From Planctomycetota bacterium (GTDB taxonomy: Bacteria > Planctomycetota > Phycisphaerae > Phycisphaerales > SM1A02): a DNA stretch of 64,000 bases. The translations under genes and the position numbers were made by a program. The stretch spans positions 62,001 to 126,000 of the forward strand of contig VGYX01000008.1 of the NCBI GenBank assembly GCA_016872835.1, in the 5' to 3' direction. How positions within the stretch are numbered: position 1 is the stretch's first letter; each line of letters starts with the position of its first letter. Under the pieces are notes generated by a model. The model saw only the letters and a program-made list of their open reading frames with translations. It had not been told where the DNA came from and ran no database searches. Positions 9,376 to 19,983 of this stretch are shown here, piece by piece.

Positions 9376-10670
9376 CGCGCAGCCCCGCCCTTCACCTGCA
9401 CCTTCGGGCCGAGGCCCAGCATGGCGCGGATGCGGCTTGGCAGCGAGAACAGGCGGATGAAGCCTTCGGCGTGCCGCTGGTCGTACACCTCGTCCTCGCC
9501 GAAGGTGGCGAATTCGTGGCTGTAGAGCGAGTTCGGGCTGCGGCGGCGGCTGGCCGTGGCCGTGCCCTTGTACAGGCGCACGCCGGTCTCGCCGGTGAGA
9601 GGCTTGGCGAGCGAAGTGATCGCCGCTTGCAGGCTCTCGCGCAGCGGGCAGAACCATCGGCCGTCGTAGATCACGCGCGCGTACTCGATCGCGAGCTCCT
9701 CGCGATAGCGCATGCTGTCGCGGTCGAGCACGAGCTGCTCGATGCCGCGCAGCGCCTCCATGAGGATCGTGCCGCCCGGCGTCTCGTACACGCCGCGGCT
9801 CTTCATGCCGACGAGGCGGTTCTCGACGATGTCCACGCGGCCAACGCCATGGCGACCGGCGATCTCGTTCAGCGTCTCCAGCAGCGCCACGGCGCCGAGC
9901 TTCTTGCCGTTCACGCTCACAGGCACGCCGTGTTCGAAGCCCACGATCACCTCCTCGAGGGCGTTCGGCGCCTCGATCGGGTTCACGCTGCGCATCCAGA
10001 CGTCCTCCGGCGGCGCGTTCCACGGATCTTCCAGCGCGCCACCCTCGTGCGAGATGTGCCAGAGGTTCGCATCGCGGGAATAGATCTTGGTGGCGCTTGC
10101 CGCGCACGGAATCTTGCGCTCAGCGAGGTAGGCCAGCATCGCCTCGCGGCTGCGCAGCGTCCACGCGGTCTCGCGCCACGGCGCGATCACCTTGAGTTGC
10201 GGGGCGAGCGCCGCGAAGGTGCTCTCGAAGCGCACCTGATCATTGCCCTTGCCCGTGCAACCGTGCGCCACGGCGTCGCAGTTCGTCTCGAGCGCCGCCT
10301 TCACGTGCGCCTCGGCGATGCACGGGCGTGCGATGCTCGTGCCAAGCAGGTAGCGGCCCTCGTACGCGCAGCCACCCATCACCATGGGCCACACGAAGTC
10401 GGTCAGGAACTTCTCGCGCAGGTCGGCCACATGGCACTCGCACGCGCCGGAGTCCTTCGCTTTCTTCTCGATGCCCACGAGCTCATCCTGGCCCTGACCC
10501 ACGTTGGCCACGAACGCCACGACCTCGCACTTGAAATGATCACGCAGCCACGGGATCACGCAGCTGGTGTCGAGACCGCCGGAGTACGCCACGCAGATGC
10601 GGCGTGGGCCACCGCCGCGGGCGGCGCTGGAGGCGGATGGGGAGGGGGCCTTGGGGGCGACGGTGCTCAT
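9372..10670 (-). CDS. argG: argininosuccinate synthase
   Basis: [36 protein letters not shown]. Confidence 0.97.
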   Translation of the reverse strand: MSTVAPKAPSPSASSAARGGGPRRICVAYSGGLDTSCVIPWLRDHFKCEVVAFVANVGQGQDELVGIEKKAKDSGACECHVADLREKFLTDFVWPMVMGGCAYEGRYLLGTSIARPCIAEAHVKAALETNCDAVAHGCTGKGNDQVRFESTFAALAPQLKVIAPWRETAWTLRSREAMLAYLAERKIPCAASATKIYSRDANLWHISHEGGALEDPWNAPPEDVWMRSVNPIEAPNALEEVIVGFEHGVPVSVNGKKLGAVALLETLNEIAGRHGVGRVDIVENRLVGMKSRGVYETPGGTILMEALRGIEQLVLDRDSMRYREELAIEYARVIYDGRWFCPLRESLQAAITSLAKPLTGETGVRLYKGTATASRRRSPNSLYSHEFATFGEDEVYDQRHAEGFIRLFSLPSRIRAMLGLGPKVQVKGGAAR

Positions 10671-10676
10671 GTGAAG

Positions 10677-11666
10677 TCACTCCGATGCGCGGGCGTGGGC
10701 CCGGGCGTTGCGTGCGAGAGGGTCGTTGCTGGGCGTTCCGATCAGGTTCAGAAGCAGCGCGTTCTGCGCGTGCATGCGGTTCTCTGCCTGGTCGAACACC
10801 ACGCTGTTTGGACTGTCGATCACCTGGTCGGTCACTTCCTGGCCGCGGTGCGCAGGCAGGCAGTGCATGAACAGGGCCTTGGGGCCGGCCTTGGCCATGA
10901 GCGCGCCGTTCACCTGATAGGGCGCAAACCCCTTCAGGCGCGCAGGATCGACCGCCTGCCCCATGCTGGTCCAGGTGTCGGTGTAGACGGCGAAGGCGCC
11001 GGCCACGCGGGCGGGATCGTTCGTGATCTCGATGTTCGCGCCGCTGCGGCAGGCGCGGGCCTGTGCGTCGCGCAGCACGGTGGCATCGGGCTCCGCGCCC
11101 GGAGGCGTGATCACGGTGATGCCGCAGCCGACGGTGGCCGCCATCTCGATCAGCGAGTGGCAGACGTTGTTGCCGTCGCCGATCCACGCGAGCCGGTCAT
11201 GCTGGAAGTCGAAGCCGCGCTCGACCAGCGTGAGGAAGTCGGCGAGCGCCTGACAGGGGTGATGGAGATCGCTGAGCGCGTTGATCACGGGAATCTCGGC
11301 GCTGGCGGCCAGACCGTCGATGGTCGTGTGCTTCATCACGCGCGCCACGATGCAGTCGCACCAGCGCTCGAGATTGCGGCCGTAGTCCGCGATGGTCTCG
11401 CGAAGTCCGATCGGGCTGCCCTGATGGTCCAGGTAGACCGCGGTGCCGCCGAACTTGGCGAAGCCGATCTCGAAGCTCACGCGCGTGCGCAGCGAGGGCT
11501 TCTCGAACAGAAGCACGATCGAGCGCTGGCGGAAGGTGTCTCGCCACGGGGTGTAATCGCTTTTCAGCAGGCGCGCCTGATCGAGCAAGGGCAGCACCTC
11601 GGTCGGAGAAAGGTCGAGCGCTCGTCCGAGATCCTTGGACCCGAGGCGACGGACGGGTTCAGGCAT
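10677..11666 (-). CDS. argF: ornithine carbamoyltransferase
   Basis: FEKPSLRTRVSFEIG, HPCQALADFLT, MHCLPAHRGQEVTDQVID. Confidence 0.97.
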   Translation of the reverse strand: MPEPVRRLGSKDLGRALDLSPTEVLPLLDQARLLKSDYTPWRDTFRQRSIVLLFEKPSLRTRVSFEIGFAKFGGTAVYLDHQGSPIGLRETIADYGRNLERWCDCIVARVMKHTTIDGLAASAEIPVINALSDLHHPCQALADFLTLVERGFDFQHDRLAWIGDGNNVCHSLIEMAATVGCGITVITPPGAEPDATVLRDAQARACRSGANIEITNDPARVAGAFAVYTDTWTSMGQAVDPARLKGFAPYQVNGALMAKAGPKALFMHCLPAHRGQEVTDQVIDSPNSVVFDQAENRMHAQNALLLNLIGTPSNDPLARNARAHARASE

Positions 11667-12462
11667 GGACGGTCTCCTGCGCGCTGGGTGCGAATCGAGT
11701 TCCCGGCGCATCGGGATCGGCCAGTCGGCCGAGCGTGTTCGGATCACCCCAGCCCGCCACGAGCACCGGCACGCGAGCGAGCCGTGCCGCTTCCAGCGCG
11801 CCGCGAACCTTGGCGATCATGCCGCCTGTGATCTCGCCCCGATCGATCATGGTCTGGCACGCAGTCGCGTCGAGTTCGGGCACCACACGGCCGGAAGCGT
11901 CCTTCACGCCCGCCACGTCCGTGAGGAGCGCCAGACGCGAGGCGGGCAGCAGCCGCGCGACGGCCGCAGCGGCCTCGTCCGCGTTCACGTTCAGTGGTGC
12001 GCCCGCGGCGTCCAGCGCGATGCTGCTGAGGACGGGCACGAAGCCGGCCGTCAGCAGCGTGTGCAACAGCGTCATGTCACCGCCCGTGATCTCGCCTACA
12101 CGTCCGGTGTCGAAGGCGTAGCGCGTGGTCGGGCGAGCGGCGGTGGTGCCGGCGTCACCGAGCGTGAGTCCCACAGCCTTCACGCCGCGCGCGCAGAGCA
12201 GGCCGACCAGTCGGGTGTTCATGCACCCCGCGAGCACGCCGGTGATCTGTTCCATCTGGTCGGGCGGCGTGATACGGATGCCGTCGCGCTTCTGCGTGGG
12301 CATGCCGAGCGCCTCGAGCTGACGATCGACCGCCTTGCCGCCACCATGCACAAGCACCACCGGTGCCGCGCGCACGCACCGTGCCAGCGCGTCGAAGGCA
12401 GCCTCATGCGCCTGCGGCTCATCCAGCAGCGCGCCCCCGAGCTTGATGACCGTGGGACGCAT
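11659..12462 (-). CDS. argB: acetylglutamate kinase
   Basis: VIKLGGALLDE, VLVHGGGKAVDRQLEALG, NVNADEAAAAVARLL. Confidence 0.95.
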   Translation of the reverse strand: MRPTVIKLGGALLDEPQAHEAAFDALARCVRAAPVVLVHGGGKAVDRQLEALGMPTQKRDGIRITPPDQMEQITGVLAGCMNTRLVGLLCARGVKAVGLTLGDAGTTAARPTTRYAFDTGRVGEITGGDMTLLHTLLTAGFVPVLSSIALDAAGAPLNVNADEAAAAVARLLPASRLALLTDVAGVKDASGRVVPELDATACQTMIDRGEITGGMIAKVRGALEAARLARVPVLVAGWGDPNTLGRLADPDAPGTRFAPSAQETVHA

Positions 12463-13511
12463 CAGCGCACCGCCTCAGGCTGTGATGGAAGCAGGCCGGT
12501 GGTCTCGGGCAGGCCGAAGCGCGCGTTGAAGCACTGCAGCGCCTGTCCGCTTGCGCCCTTGAGCAGGTTGTCGATGCTGCTGACGATGAGCAGGTGGCGC
12601 GTCGGCTCGTCGACCGCAAGGCCGATGTCGCAGAAATTCGTGCGTTCCACCGAGGCGATCGCGGGCCACTCGCCCTTGGCGAGCAGGCGCACGAACGGCT
12701 CGTCGCCGTGCGCCGCGCGCAGGCACTCTCGCACCGAGGCCTCAGTCGCGCCATCGGCGAGTTCCGCATGCATCGTGCTCAGGATGCCGCGATCCAAGGG
12801 CAGCAGGTGTGGCGTGAACAGGATCGGACAGCCGGTCTCCTGGCGCATCTCGGGCTGATGGCGGTGCTTCAGCGCGTTGTAGGGCTGGAAGCTGACCTCG
12901 CAGAAGAGGCTCTTCTGTGAGGGCGATCGACCCGCGCCACTCACGCCGCTGGCGCTGTCCACGATCATGGGGCGATCGGTGCGGATCAGGCCCGCCTTGG
13001 CGAGCGGTCGTAGCGCCAGCGCCACGCTGGTGGGGTAGCAGCCGGGGCAGGCGATCAGGTCGGCCTGCGCGATCTCGTCGCGATGGAATTCTGGCAGGCC
13101 ATAGACGGCTTGAGCCAGCAGCGACGGGTTCGGGTGCTCGAAGCCGTAGTGCGTCGGGTAATCCGAGGCCTTCTTCAGTCGGAACGCGGCGGACAGGTCG
13201 AACACCTTGATGCCGGCCTCAAGAAGTGGCGCCGCGATCTCCGCGCTCACCTCATGGGGTGTGCACAGGAAGGCCGCATCCGGCTGCATGTGCGTGATCG
13301 CCTGCGCGCTGGCGGGGCGTACCGGCAGGTCGCAGACGCCGCGAAGTCGCGGAAAGAGCGAGCCGAGCGTCGGCTCTCCCTCGGCGGCGCGGCGCTCGCT
13401 GCCGAAGACGCCCACGATCTCGGCGTTCGGATGCGCGGCGAGCAGAGCGGCCAGCTCCGCGCCGGTGTAACCGGCGGCGCCGACGAGGACAGTTCGAAGG
13501 GTCTCACGCAT
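12462..13511 (-). CDS. argC: N-acetyl-gamma-glutamyl-phosphate reductase
   Basis: TVLVGAAGYTGAELAALLAAHPNAEIV; IACPGCYPTSVALALRPL. Confidence 0.97.
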   Translation of the reverse strand: MRETLRTVLVGAAGYTGAELAALLAAHPNAEIVGVFGSERRAAEGEPTLGSLFPRLRGVCDLPVRPASAQAITHMQPDAAFLCTPHEVSAEIAAPLLEAGIKVFDLSAAFRLKKASDYPTHYGFEHPNPSLLAQAVYGLPEFHRDEIAQADLIACPGCYPTSVALALRPLAKAGLIRTDRPMIVDSASGVSGAGRSPSQKSLFCEVSFQPYNALKHRHQPEMRQETGCPILFTPHLLPLDRGILSTMHAELADGATEASVRECLRAAHGDEPFVRLLAKGEWPAIASVERTNFCDIGLAVDEPTRHLLIVSSIDNLLKGASGQALQCFNARFGLPETTGLLPSQPEAVR

Positions 13512-13523
13512 GGATGGTCGGTT

Positions 13524-13994
13524 TCAGCGGCGTGCGCCGCGGCGCGAGGCTTCGCCCGCGACCATGGCCGCCAGTCGCCGCGCGATGGCGCGGGCGTTGG
13601 CGGGACTGCGCGCCGCCATGAAGATCGTGTCGTCGCCGGCGATGGTTCCAAGGGCGCCCTCCAGGTGCGTCTTGTCGAGCTCGACGGCCAGAGGCGTGGC
13701 ATGTCCGGTTCGTGTACGCAGCACCACCATGGTGCCGCCCACTTCCGCGCTCAGCAGGTACGCGCGAACGGCCGGCGCCAGTTCGGTGGGGGGCATGCTG
13801 GTCTGATCGGGCATGCGCCAGCCATCGGGGCCCTTCACCACACCCAGGTCGGCGAGGTCGCGGCTGAGCGTGGCTTGTGTCGTGTCCACGCCGGCGTCTC
13901 GCAGGCGCTCCAGCAGCTCCTGCTGGTTGCCCACGCGGCTCTCGACGAGAACACGCTCGATCCATCTCCGCCTTTCGGCGCGCACGCTCGGCAT
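13524..13994 (-). CDS. argR: arginine repressor ArgR
   Basis: TQATLSRDLADLGVVK; C-terminal domain GALGTIAGDDTIFMAARSPANARAIARRL; first gene of arg operon. Confidence 0.93.
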   Translation of the reverse strand: MPSVRAERRRWIERVLVESRVGNQQELLERLRDAGVDTTQATLSRDLADLGVVKGPDGWRMPDQTSMPPTELAPAVRAYLLSAEVGGTMVVLRTRTGHATPLAVELDKTHLEGALGTIAGDDTIFMAARSPANARAIARRLAAMVAGEASRRGARR

Positions 13995-14029
13995 GGAATA
14001 AATATGCACGATTATGCAGCTCCGGTCAA
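13995..14029 (-). promoter_or_regulatory. arg operon promoter with overlapping ARG-box-like operator
   Basis: Minus strand TTGACC-17 nt-CATATT, then ATG 6 nt later; TGCATATTTATTCC (13995-14008) matches 12/14 of the ARG box core TGAATWWWWATTCA. Confidence 0.6.
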
Positions 14030-14075
14030 GGGGTTCTGCATGAAAATTCGTCCGTGCCTGGTGGCCCGGATCCGC

Positions 14076-14777
14076 TCAGTCCTGCGCGTCGCCGGAGTCC
14101 GCCGCGTTGGCGGAAATCTGCAGACGCTCGCCTCCACCCGAGGGCTGGCGGCCTTCGGGCGTGACTTCCACGCGCTCCTTGGCGGGCTTCTCTGCAGTCG
14201 TCTTCACCTTGGCGAATTCCGGATGCTTGCGCTTGAAGGGCTCCACCTTCGAACGGTCCGGCGCGATGATCGCGGTGAGTCGCTTGCCGGCGAGCTTGGG
14301 CGCGCTCTCAAGGCGGCCGAGTTCGCAGAGCTTCTTCACCACGTCGTCGAGCTTCGCCTCGCCGATCTGCTTGTGGGCAAGCTCACGGCCTCGGTAGTTG
14401 GCCACGATCTGCACCTTGTGCCCCTCCAACAGGAAGCGCAGGGCCTGGTTCACGCGGATCTCCACGTCGTGCGGGTCGATCTTCATGGAGCGGCCGAGAC
14501 GAACTTCCTTCATCTCGCTGCCCTTGGACTTCTTGCCCTGCTTGTCCTTCTTGCTGAGCTCGTACTTGTACTTGCCGAAGTCCATGATCTTGCAGACGGG
14601 AGGGCGCACGTCGGCGGCGATCTCGACCAGATCGAGGCCTGCCTCCATCGCGCGGCGACGCGCATCGTCCGTCTCGACCACGCCCACCATCTCGCCGTTC
14701 TCGTCGATCAGACGGACAGGCGTGATGCGGATGCGATCGTTGATGCGCGGCCCGAAACTGCTCTCGGGGCGGCCCAT
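14076..14777 (-). CDS. infC: translation initiation factor IF-3 with ~50 aa C-terminal extension
   Basis: GPRINDRIRITPVRLIDENGEMVGVV; IMDFGKYKYELSKKDK. Confidence 0.97.
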   Translation of the reverse strand: MGRPESSFGPRINDRIRITPVRLIDENGEMVGVVETDDARRRAMEAGLDLVEIAADVRPPVCKIMDFGKYKYELSKKDKQGKKSKGSEMKEVRLGRSMKIDPHDVEIRVNQALRFLLEGHKVQIVANYRGRELAHKQIGEAKLDDVVKKLCELGRLESAPKLAGKRLTAIIAPDRSKVEPFKRKHPEFAKVKTTAEKPAKERVEVTPEGRQPSGGGERLQISANAADSGDAQD

Positions 14778-15082
14778 GGGCGGACGACGTGGCGGGAAGG
14801 CGCTAATGGCAGGATCCTCAGGCGACGAAACAGGAAGTGGACAGCCGGGCGCCGTCGCGGGCGACCGTGAACCGGGTCGGATTGACCGGAGCGACTCGTG
14901 CCGAAAGCGGGTTCAAGCGAACCACAGAGGCACGGAAGGAGCGATGGACATGAAGCCAAGATCCTCGAGTCGCGGAAGTGGGCAGGACACGCGCCCTGCA
15001 CCAGAGCCCGTCAAGGTAGCCCGAAGCCGGGGGGGAAGGCAAGCCGTCGGTACCTGAAATTTCGCGCGGGAAATGCGCGTTT

Positions 15083-15646
15083 TCACGCGCCATCGCGGTG
15101 CTGGACCACCCGGCCGGTGGTGGCGCGTGCTTCGGGTCGGCCGTCGTCCTGAACCTCGCCGCGAAGGGTCTCGACCGCGTGCGGCAGCAGGTCGAGCAAC
15201 GCCTCCAGCATTTCGGTGGAGCCGCGCAGCGAGCCAGGCAGGGTCAGGATGAGGCTGCGACCGATCGTGCCTGCCACGCCGCGAGACAGGAAGGTGCGCG
15301 GGGTCTTCGTCATGCAGCGAAGTCGCGCGAGTTCCATCAGTCCGCTGTGCTGGCGCTCCAGCACCTTCAGGGCCGCCTCCGGCGTCACGTCGCGCGGGGC
15401 CAGGCCGGTGCCGCCGGCGCTGAGAATGAGGTCGATGCCCGCTCCGGGTCGCGACCATTCCACGAAGCATGCCGCGAGCGCGTCCAGCTCGTCCGGAAGG
15501 CATCGGGTCGCCACGATCGTCGCGCCGAGCCGGTCGCGCAACATCGCCGCCACCGCAGGCCCCGAGGTGTCCGTGGCCTCGCCGCGCGAGCAGCGGTCGC
15601 TCACGGTCAGGACCGCCGCACGGATGGGCGAGACAGGGTCGCTCAA
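15083..15646 (-). CDS. mogA: MogA/MoaB-type molybdenum cofactor adenylyltransferase
   Basis: AAVLTVSDRCSRGEATDTSGP, LILSAGGTGLAPRDVTPEA. Confidence 0.9.
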   Translation of the reverse strand: MSDPVSPIRAAVLTVSDRCSRGEATDTSGPAVAAMLRDRLGATIVATRCLPDELDALAACFVEWSRPGAGIDLILSAGGTGLAPRDVTPEAALKVLERQHSGLMELARLRCMTKTPRTFLSRGVAGTIGRSLILTLPGSLRGSTEMLEALLDLLPHAVETLRGEVQDDGRPEARATTGRVVQHRDGA

Positions 15647-16161
15647 CGCGAGCCTTCCCGGTTCGCCACGAAGTCGCCGCTGCGGCCGCCGCGCTTTTCA
15701 AGCAGGCGCACGCCCTCGATCATCATGGCTCGATCGATCGCCTTGCCCATGTCGACCACGGTCAGACAGGCCACGGAAACCGCGGTGAGTGCTTCCATCT
15801 CCACGCCGGTGCGGGCAGTCACGTGCACGGTGGCCTCCACATGCACGCGGCCCGGGTGCAGCGAAACCTGCACGTCGACCGAGTCGAGTGGCAGCGTGTG
15901 GCAGAGGGGAATGAGCTCGTCGGTGCGCTTGGAGGCCTGAATGCCGGCGAGTCGTGCGACCTCGATCAGTGAGCCCTTGGTCAGCGTGTTCTCGCGGATC
16001 GCGCGCTCAAGTTCGGTGGAGATGCGCACCCATCCCTCGGCACGCGCCATGCGCGCGGTGAGAGGCTTCGCGCCCACGTCGACCATGTGTGCGGCACCCG
16101 AGGCGTCGATGTGCGTGAGTGTGTCGTGCGGTTTCGTCATGGATGGCGCTCCAGCGGGCAT
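15643..16161 (-). CDS. moaC: cyclic pyranopterin monophosphate synthase
   Basis: LARLAGIQASKRTDELIPLCHTLPLDSVDV; GVEMEALTAVSVACLTVVDMGKAID. Confidence 0.97.
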   Translation of the reverse strand: MPAGAPSMTKPHDTLTHIDASGAAHMVDVGAKPLTARMARAEGWVRISTELERAIRENTLTKGSLIEVARLAGIQASKRTDELIPLCHTLPLDSVDVQVSLHPGRVHVEATVHVTARTGVEMEALTAVSVACLTVVDMGKAIDRAMMIEGVRLLEKRGGRSGDFVANREGSR

Positions 16162-16176
16162 GTTCGCATGAACGCG

Positions 16177-17430
16177 TCAGGTCGGCCACGCGTGGAATGG
16201 CCAGCATCCCGATGCGCCGGACTCGCCTGGTGGCAGCTCGATGAATCCATCGGCGCGGCCCCCAGCCGGGACATCGCCGGAACCCTGCAGGTCGACCAGA
16301 TGTGCGCGCCCATCCGCGCCGATCCGCACGAGGCGATGCCACCACATGGGGAGGGTTCGTCCATCGGCACGGTCGAGCATCACGGCAGGGGTCGCGGGAA
16401 GTCGACCGTTCGCGAGCTTCGCAAGCACCGGAATCGCGATGCGCTCGCAGCACACGAGCGCCGAAAGCGGATTTCCCGGCAGCGCGAGCACGGGCAGCGA
16501 TCGTCTGGCATGTGGAACCATCGCACCCAGCACCGGCTTGCCCGGCCGTTGCGGCAGGCCGTGGAAGATGACGCGAGCATGCAGGGCCTCGAGCGCGGTA
16601 CGCACCGGATCGCGATGTCCCATGGACACGCCGCCGCAGATCAGGATCGCGTCGTGCGAGGCCGCCAGTTCGCCAAGACACATGGCAAGCGTGTGTTCAT
16701 CGCCGGGCTCGTGCATGGGAGTACTTGCGTGGATCCAGCGTCGGGCCGCGAGTGCGGTCGCAAGCGCCGGACCATTCGAGTCACGGATGGCGTAGGGCCC
16801 CGGTGTCTCGCTTGAACACACCAGCTCTTCGCCGGTCGTCACGATCGCCACGCGCACGCGCACACGCACGGCTGGTGTGTGGCAGCCGACGGTCGCAAGC
16901 GTCCCGATCGAAGCCATCGACAGGCATTCGCCGCCCCGCAGAACGACCGAGCCCGCCTTCGCGTTCTCGCCACGGCGACGAACATGATCGCCTGCGCGCG
17001 GCGCATGCGTGGCGTCGATCGATCCCTCGATCCACTGCACCGCCGCACCGTCGGGACGTTCGTGCACGCGCTCGCGTGGCAGCACCAGGTCGCACGCCAC
17101 GGGCAGTGGTGCGCCCGTCGCGATGCGGATCGCGGCACCCGCGGCGGCATGTGGCGGGGGCTGGCCGATTCGCGCCTCCGCCTCCACCTGCAGGCGGAAT
17201 CCGCCGGTTGCCGGCAGGTCCGACGCGCGCACGGCGTAGCCATCCATCATCGCGTTGTCGAAGGCGGGGCTGTCGCGGTCCAGCGCGACCTCCTCGGCAA
17301 GAAAGCGTCCGATGCAGTCCGCAAGCGGAACCCGCTCCTGCAGCGCGAGGCCATCACCAAGTTCCGCGCACAGCGCGTCGATCGCGCGCGCAGGCGATTC
17401 GAAGGCGAAAGGCGAACCGCGGAAGCTCAT
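16177..17430 (-). CDS. moeA: molybdopterin molybdenumtransferase
   Basis: DSPAFDNAMMDGYAVRASD; AIVTTGEELV; GGVSMGHRDPV; LPGNPLSALVCCE. Confidence 0.95.
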   Translation of the reverse strand: MSFRGSPFAFESPARAIDALCAELGDGLALQERVPLADCIGRFLAEEVALDRDSPAFDNAMMDGYAVRASDLPATGGFRLQVEAEARIGQPPPHAAAGAAIRIATGAPLPVACDLVLPRERVHERPDGAAVQWIEGSIDATHAPRAGDHVRRRGENAKAGSVVLRGGECLSMASIGTLATVGCHTPAVRVRVRVAIVTTGEELVCSSETPGPYAIRDSNGPALATALAARRWIHASTPMHEPGDEHTLAMCLGELAASHDAILICGGVSMGHRDPVRTALEALHARVIFHGLPQRPGKPVLGAMVPHARRSLPVLALPGNPLSALVCCERIAIPVLAKLANGRLPATPAVMLDRADGRTLPMWWHRLVRIGADGRAHLVDLQGSGDVPAGGRADGFIELPPGESGASGCWPFHAWPT

Positions 17431-17456
17431 GCGAAGGGCGATCGTACACTCGCCGT

Positions 17457-17720
17457 GTGCATGAACCTGAAGGATTCAGCGTGAATGTGCTGCTGTTCGG
17501 GCCTGCGGCGCGCGCGGCCGGTACCGCCCGTGCGTGCGTGCATGTGCCGGCTGCGGCGACGGTGCGGATCGTGCTTGATGCGCTTGCCACGCAGCGACCC
17601 GAGATCGCCTTCGCGCTGCCGGGTGCGCGGCTGGCGGTCAATCATGCGTTCGCGCAGGCCGATGCGTTGGTGACGGTCGATGACGAGTTGGCCCTGATCG
17701 CGATGGTGTCGGGCGGATGA
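17457..17720 (+). CDS. moaD: molybdopterin synthase small subunit (ubiquitin-like, C-terminal GG); start GTG 17457 or 17481
   Basis: VNVLLFGPAARAAGTARACVHVPAAATVRIVLDAL...DELALIAMVSGG; overlaps moaE. Confidence 0.88.
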   Translation: MHEPEGFSVNVLLFGPAARAAGTARACVHVPAAATVRIVLDALATQRPEIAFALPGARLAVNHAFAQADALVTVDDELALIAMVSGG

Positions 17721-18151
17721 GGGTCGTCACGCGCATCGTCGAGGGGCCGGTGATAGCGGAGAATCTCGCGCAGGCGCGCGCGGATCGTGATCTCGCGGGC
17801 GCTCCCGACGAGACCGGCGCACGCGTGTCCTTCGAGGGCGTGGTGCGTCGGCGCGAGAACGATCCGCATCAGGATCGCGTGCGCACGCTGGAGGCCCTTG
17901 ACTACGAGGTCTACGAATCGATGGCGGAGCAGGGGCTCGCGACGCTGGCGCATTCGATCGGCACGCGCCACGGCCTGCAGGCGATCGTCGCGCTGCACAG
18001 TCGCGGTCGCGTGCGGGTCGGCGAGGTCTCGTTCGTGCTTGAGGTGCATGCCGCGCATCGCGCGCCGGCGATCGCTGCCATGACGGAGTTCATCGACGCC
18101 CTCAAGCGCGATGTCCCGATCTGGAAGCGGCCCGTCTGGGCGGGCGCCTAG
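17717..18151 (+). CDS. moaE: molybdopterin synthase catalytic subunit
   Basis: FEGVVRRREND...LDYEVYESMAEQGL...FIDALKRDVPIWKRPVW. Confidence 0.93.
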   Translation: MRVVTRIVEGPVIAENLAQARADRDLAGAPDETGARVSFEGVVRRRENDPHQDRVRTLEALDYEVYESMAEQGLATLAHSIGTRHGLQAIVALHSRGRVRVGEVSFVLEVHAAHRAPAIAAMTEFIDALKRDVPIWKRPVWAGA

Positions 18152-18894
18152 CCGAGCAGCAGTTTCGCCGAGGCCAGCAGCAGCACGCACGCGAGCGCGG
18201 CATAGAGACTGCGCGGTGCCGCGCGCCGGCTTCCCCACCACGCGCCGATCACGCCACCCGCGCCTGCGCAACAGGCCAGAAGCGCCAGATGCGGCGCGGA
18301 AAGTCCGCCCCGTAGCGACACTCCGCCAAGGCCCGCCACCGAGTTCACCAGGATGAAGAGCGCGCTTGTCGCCGCGGTGCGCTTGGTGTCGGCCCACCGG
18401 CAGACCAGCATCAGTGGACTCAGGAAGATGCCTCCACCGGTGCCGGTCAGACCCGCCACGAATCCAAGCACACCGCCGGTGCCGATCGCCACCGGTCTCG
18501 TGGGTGGGCGTGTGGGGCGGTTCGCGAACCGTCCGCCGAAGGTCTCCCATGCCATGCGCAGGCACGCGAGCGCCAGCACCACGCCGATCAGCAGCTGCAT
18601 CGACCGCGCCGGAAGTGACAGCATGCCACCCACGAACGCGGCAGGCACGGCCGCGATCGCGAACGGCCAGAAGAGCCTCCAGCGAAAGTGCCCCGCACGC
18701 GCGAACTGCACACATGCGATCGAAGCCACACACACGTTCACAAGCAGCGCCGTCGGCCGCATGAGTGACATGGGCACGTTCAGCAGCGCCATCACCGCCA
18801 GATAGCCACTCGCGCCCGCATGGCCCACGCTGGCGTACAGCGCGCCGATCACGAGGAAGAGCAGCGCCATCACCGCGAGCATCGCTTCGCTCAT
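18148..18894 (-). CDS. TSUP/TauE/SafE-family sulfite exporter-like membrane protein
   Basis: Multiple TM helices; YASVGHAGASGYLAVMAL and GVLGFVAGLTGTGGGIFLSPLMLV. Confidence 0.88.
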   Translation of the reverse strand: MSEAMLAVMALLFLVIGALYASVGHAGASGYLAVMALLNVPMSLMRPTALLVNVCVASIACVQFARAGHFRWRLFWPFAIAAVPAAFVGGMLSLPARSMQLLIGVVLALACLRMAWETFGGRFANRPTRPPTRPVAIGTGGVLGFVAGLTGTGGGIFLSPLMLVCRWADTKRTAATSALFILVNSVAGLGGVSLRGGLSAPHLALLACCAGAGGVIGAWWGSRRAAPRSLYAALACVLLLASAKLLLG

Positions 18895-18897
18895 GGG

Positions 18898-19979
<1,082 letters not shown>

Positions 19980-19983
<4 letters not shown>

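Noticed and set aside
9471-11831. 786-aa + strand ORF antisense to argG/argF
   Set aside because: Low-complexity His/Arg/Val-rich translation with no motif; shadow ORF of confidently identified minus-strand arg genes in GC-rich DNA.
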